From Romanomermis culicivorax (Eukaryota > Nematoda > Enoplea > Mermithida > Mermithidae), in NCBI GenBank assembly GCA_963922205.1, contig CAWUHX010000514.1, positions 1-64,000 on the forward strand: DNA of 64,000 nt. Direction: 5' to 3'. Both the position numbers and the translations under genes were made by a program. The notes beneath the pieces were generated by a model. The model was given only the letters and a program-made list of their open reading frames with translations. It ran no database searches and was not told where the DNA came from. Below, piece by piece: positions 34,901 to 40,900 of the stretch. The first letter of the stretch is position 1, and each line of letters begins with the position of its first letter.

Positions 34901-37900
34901 AGGACTACGATGCCTCAGACGTCTTTACAGCCATTAGGTATGTGACCCTAATGATTTTTCTTCAGTTGGACTTCGCTCCGATCACGCCAATGGCAATTGG
35001 TAGGTGGTATGCCCAGGCGTGTTCGTTTGCGAACAGACAACTAGTCGTTGAGGCCCAGGGAAACCGCGTAGACGATGTCTACATTGCAGCCTTTAATCAG
35101 TATATTTTTATGGGCTCGCAAAGGTTAAACCAGATGGGTGTTAAGAGGAAGGCACCAGGCGATGACAGGTCGCAAGCTGATAAATTTCAGCGAACGGCTG
35201 CCAAGAGCCCGAGTAAGTTCAAGGTGCCTAGACTCCCTCCGGCTAAGAAACAACCACCGATGATACAACAATCATCGGCTACGACCAGCCAGAGGTCATA
35301 TAGTGAAGCTGCTAGCACTTCTTACAAAAGTCCGCTTTCTCGATCAAAATCAATTTCATCTAAATCTCTTAATTCAACTTACCGGACACAAAAACCACAA
35401 CGCAGCAGCTCCACTAGCAGTGGTCAAAGGCAGCAGGGGAGAGACGATATGTTCTCAAACCCGGCCCCGTACAGGGCTAGACCGGGGTATGACCAAGGTC
35501 AACCCAGGGGAGGCTTCAGAGGGCGCCCTCAGCGACCTTACAGAGGCCGAGGAACCTGGCAACACCAAGGTCAAGACCCGGATGCTCAATTCCATAATCC
35601 GAATTTTATGCCGCTAGGTAGACGCGGCGGAAGCCAACAAGGCCAAAATAGAGGCCAAGACGGAGGTCAAACCCGAGGCCAACCAGGTCAGAGGGGGTAC
35701 TATCAAGGTAGACCTCGAGGAGGCTACCGAGGCGGCGGGCAGCAGCAGTAAATAGCCGCAAAATTTTGGCCCAAAAATCTCTTTTTCGTACATATATTTT
35801 TACTTATTTCATAAAACACAAAACCCAAAAACACTAATAAAATCACAAAAAAATCAAAAAACAAAAAATCCAAAAACATTTCTTTTCGGTGCTGCTGGCC
35901 ATCAAAAATCTCTTTTTTGACAAAACCGGTGCAAAAACGCAACCGTAAAAAATATTTTAACTTTTGGCCACATTCTTGCTCAAATTTTTTAGCGCATTTT
36001 AAATTTTGTGATATCCGTACATTCCCGCGTCGTCTTTTTGTATCGTAATATAATCTCGTATTTTAGTTTAATTTAGAAAAAATAGAGACGCGGGAAGTCG
36101 ATTTGCATGCGGTTAGACCCACAGCCAACGAATTGACACAGCATGCAGACCGAGCGGCCGAGCCCGAAGCCGACCACACATCCGGCACCGACGTTTACGT
36201 CATACTCCTTAGGGCAGGAGGTTATTCCATCAACGCCGAGGTCAAAATGGACGTCACTTGCCAGCCATTGCGGCGAAGCCCTTGGTATTCGTTGTGTCCA
36301 ACGACCAGCACAGGAGTTCTATTAGGACAGACTGTGAAACGGGAGTCCGGTGAGACAAACTGTTTATCAGGAGTCAGCCGGAATTGTAGATTTTTTTTTC
36401 TTTTTGATTAATTCTTTTTAATGCCGGGGTAACCCGGCCAAAAGTTTTTTTTCTACGTCCCGTAGGTCGGTTTCGACGCGCGAGGGATGTTGGGCACCCT
36501 GTTGATGCCAATTCGTGTGGGGAAATCGACATGCAAATCGACGACAGGGACGACCAGCGGCGCAGACATTTGCATAGAATGGAGCGCCACCAAAAGACCA
36601 AGAAAGATAGTGAAAGTCATTCTTCACTTAATATCGTTTTTGTTATATTTTTTGACATATTTGCTGGCGTCCCTAAATACAATTTTCCCAGCAACTTGTG
36701 TTCTTACTGAGTTATTCACTGTGGTATACCCACATTCGTTTTGCATAATTCGTCGGATTTATTGTTTAATATATTCGTTTGTTTATTTAGATATTATTAG
36801 CGATCAACGAAGGCGGAGGGCCAAAGGCCCAGGCGCCGGCTTACATCAAGTAAGTTTTGGGAAACCCCTTTCGGGTTATACCCAAGTAAGTTTATCCCTG
36901 AGGGGATTCCTTGTCTCATCTAGGAGACTGCGGAGGACCTTGGTAAGGCCCCCGTATTTAGAACAAAGTTTATCTTTGTTGTTGTAGGTCTGGGGATAAC
37001 CGGACTGTTGCACAGATCACCGAGGCTTAGCCAAGGTATCAGTTCTAACAGGTCAGTTCAGACCCAATCTTTTCTTACGCCTCTTAAGGAAAGACCTGCA
37101 CAACATCTTGCACTTTGCCTTCAGTGACGATCAGAAAACCTAATTATCAAGATGTGTGGACGTCGAAGTCTGAAGTGAACATTACGGACAATTGATAAAA
37201 AATCCGACTTGCATCGGCTTATTTTTGATGTTCGCCGCTAAACGATTATATGGGGTCATCAAAGAAAAAGGTCAATCGTGAGATGACGAATATTTTCAAG
37301 CTGCTGTGTTGAGTCAGAACGTTATTCTATTCGTGCTTGCTGTTGGGAAATCCGTTTTTGTCTACGACAAAGCACCATGCATGAGAGCAAATCTGACGCA
37401 ACGTCCATTGATTACCAAAAATATCAACTTTTGGGTTTAATGATTTATGGCCTGGAAACTCGCCCAATCTCAATCCGACTAAGAATTTTGGGGAAAATGT
37501 AAAGAACAAGGTTGAAAATCTTATGCATGTGGAATAAAGATCCTGGCGTCATTCACATGCCACCTTGTTGAAAAAATTGTAATTTGTGTCGTCAGATTTC
37601 AAATTTAATCAAGATCTTTTCGATGGGCTGTTATGTTTCATGCCTGATCGTCTTGGACAAGTTAGGGAAGCTGCTGGTGGGTATACGAATTACTGAAATT
37701 CAAAATGTTTTGCGTAGAATGGAATGAGTTAGTCATTGTTTTATTATGGTAAAAAATTAATTAATTAATCAAGTAAAAAATTCAAAAAATTAATTAATTA
37801 ACCTTACAGTAATAAAAATAGCACCGTTGAACGCAGAAATAAACTTTTCTATAAACAACATTTTTCTCTCTTAATTGGAAGTGAGTTTTTAGAGGGAGCA

Positions 37901-40900
37901 GATAGATTCGCAACAGCTATCTTAAATCTATTCTTTCTCTAGAATTATAAACGAGTAGCCGAAGTTTGGATGGATGAATATAAAGAATATTATTACGCTA
38001 GGGAACCGTTTATGCGATACAGGAACGCTGGCGATTTATCAAAACAAAAATTGATCAGACAGAAGAATAATTGTAAAAATTTCTCGTGGTACATGAACAA
38101 TATTGCCTATGATATGCCACGGCTTTATCCGGCGCAGCCGCCAAACGTGGCGTGGGGCGAATTAATCAACGTCCCTACAAAGTTGTGCGTCGATACGATG
38201 GGTCAACCGATTCCCGGCACGTTGGGCGTATCTGGATGCCACGGTTACGGCGGAAATCAGGTAAAAATGTGGGACTAGTATGTCAAAATCTAGCCTTACC
38301 TAAAAGAATCGACTATATAAAGTTACTCTTACTATATTTTTCGCACTCTTTTTTGTGATTTGTTTGATACTCTCTACTATATCTTAATTAGAATTTAGTT
38401 TTCCCACTAGATCTTTATGTCTGATACTAGTAATACCACTTATTTAAGTCTTTTCATCATTTTATGGATATGGTTTTTCGAACTGATATTTTCCAATGAT
38501 CTGTTCTCAGTTTTGCAGTTATTTATAGTTTGTCTTCATAATTTGACTCGCAGGATGAAAATGTTCTCTCGATATTGATTTTTTCGTTCTTTTCGATCAT
38601 CCGTAAAACGTAAATTATCGTGTCTTGACCATGGACATCGTAAGAAATAATTGAAAACGAAATAGTCAATTTCATCATTTCCATGAACGGTTTTTTTCTT
38701 CTGCATTATTCATTATGACTTTTCAATTTTTGTGCTTCTGTTCATAAGGCTGTTGACTTTTCTATCGACTAGACAAAGTCTTTGTGCTATAGAGTTAATT
38801 CTGCATTCATTAGAAAATTATACCACGACGTTGCGTTGGTCGTCTTTTTATGAATTCCAAAATGTTAATCGATTTAATAGCAACCAATAAGTTTGATCAG
38901 GAGAAAGGCCGGCCGAAAAATGTTAGTACCCTAACGAATACGCCTATTAATACCAAAAAATAAAAAAATACTTTTCTGATAGAAAACTTTGTTATTTGTA
39001 GGGATGTTCCGGTTAACCGGAACTGATACCGTGAAAACCGTCATTTTTCTGAAACCGAAACCGTGAAACTCAAAATTTTTCAAAACCGGAACCGGGATTT
39101 TGGCGGTGAATTTTACGGTTTTCACAGTTGTCTGCATAGTTTTAAAAATATGGTATAAGAGCAGCAGAATTCCCAACTCTTTGAGAAGATTAAAATAATG
39201 CTGATGAAATGCATACATGCACAGCATAGAAATTCTGTTGGGGGTCAGCCAGGACTGGAGGTGAAGCACAAAATTTTTTTTTCGTTTTTGATAACGAAAA
39301 GAAGGGTCTCAGAAAGTCAAAGTCTCCTAACATCCAAGTAGCTTTTCAAAGTTTCCATCATACATGCACGTAGGGGGCGGTAAACCCCCATACCTGAGAC
39401 CCTGGCCAAAGAAAATCGTCAAAACACCCCCCCCCCCTGAACTTTTTTCAAGACAGCTTTTTTCATGATTTTTGTGCATATTTTGTATGAAAAACAGGCT
39501 TGTAGAACCTTTTTTATTTTTTTGCTCACCCACCCCCCCCCCCCTCACACCCCTTGGAAAAAAGTCCGTGGACCCTCCCCCGTGGAAAATTCTTGCCGTG
39601 CATGTCTGGTTTCCATGTTACTTTTTTGGAATCAATGATTTGTTTAGAAAAATTCTGAAACTCATTTCCTTTTTTATGACAAATTTCTCTTCTCTCACTC
39701 ATTTTCCTTTGTCATCTTCTCAATTATTGCTGGGAAAGTTAAATTTGCTGGAGGTCAAACCCTCCCCCCAACTCCCCCTCCCCCACGTGCATGTATGATG
39801 AAATGGATACTTCATTCAATAACAGCATTGATTCCCCAGACACAAAATCCAATTTTTTTCATTATTTGAAAAATTCAATGAAATTATACTTCAAAAATAA
39901 TAACTTCACCACTGATTCCCCTGAAATATGATTTGTTAGTGGTTGAAAGATGATTCCTGCGCCACTAAATAGCTGTTCCGAAGGCACACTTGTCGCTGGT
40001 TCTCTGAGGTAAGGTAACGCCCTGCAAGTTTTGCCAAATTTGGGTACATTTTTTATTGATTTGCCACCATTGAAGTGGATCTATTTCTTGGGAATATGGG
40101 ATACATATTTTTTGTTTAGATTTGTTTCAAATTCATGTAAAAATAATGTAATTCTTGGAAAATAATATCTCTCTTTGAAGGGTTTCACTTTATTCATTTC
40201 TTCACAGGCTTCTTCTTCATCATCACTGATTTGGTAGCAGATCCGCTACCTAGTGCACGACCGCTACCTAGTGCACATATCCGCTACCATAGTCGCATCC
40301 GCTACTAGACAGCAAAAAATGTAAAAAAGGTTTTGCTAGTATTTTCATATGGATTTTCCGAAGACAAAAGAATAAAAGAAAATGGAATACGGTAGGGGTT
40401 CTGCGTGGTGAAAAATATTTTGTTTGCTACTTTTATGGAACCGCAAGAATAGATAAAAAAACGTAATACTGCAGAGTGTCTATCAAAAGTCACTAATGAA
40501 TGAGTCAAGATAAGTAATAAAATCATCAAAATGACCACGCAACCACATTTTAATGAGTGAAAATTTTTAAAGTGACTACACAAGCACCTCGAGTGACAGA
40601 ACAATCAGTCTAGACGGACGTTTGTCATTCTTTACTTGTTTACCATTTTTACATTTATTACCAATCCTGGTGACGCAAATATCGTTTTCGTTTTATTTTT
40701 TAATTTTTTTCAAAAACTTTTTCGATTATTTTCATATATTTTATCACTTTGAGTTCAAAATTAAAAACAAACTATCATTGAATAGCTCCCAAGTAGACCA
40801 AGGACTGATTATTTTAAGCAAACGTGAATTCATGGCAATTGTCTCATTTCTATCTAAAATTATTTGGATAACCCTAAGCCAAGAATAACAAATCACTGCA

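Larger units (their letters stand above)
22449..37105 (+). mobile_element. Complete Ty3/gypsy (Metaviridae) LTR retrotransposon, 14.66 kb, with an exonuclease ORF
   Basis: Bounded by two 618-bp LTRs that begin TGTTGGGCAC and end GCACAACA, inside a 5-bp duplication TCTTG (22444-22448 and 37106-37110). Gene order protease-RT-RNase H-integrase places it in Ty3/gypsy. Coding blocks are gag-pol (23163-29999, one internal UAG), the exonuclease ORF (31328-34633) and an RGG-rich ORF (to 35751), all on the + strand, the same sense as the host GALNT gene. Non-coding stretches lie at 30000-31232 and 35752-36487. Usual gypsy elements are 5-8 kb, so this one is about twice that length, mainly because of the second coding block. 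The host intron tolerates it because it is spliced out. Confidence 0.97.

Noticed and set aside
31328-35751. Envelope gene in the third coding block
   Set aside because: No signal peptide, membrane anchor or cleavage-site pattern; the domains are nuclease and RNA-binding-like.
36103-36411. 102-codon frame before the 3' LTR
   Set aside because: No recognisable domain, and a GC-rich patch alone favours open frames. Could be revisited if other copies keep it.
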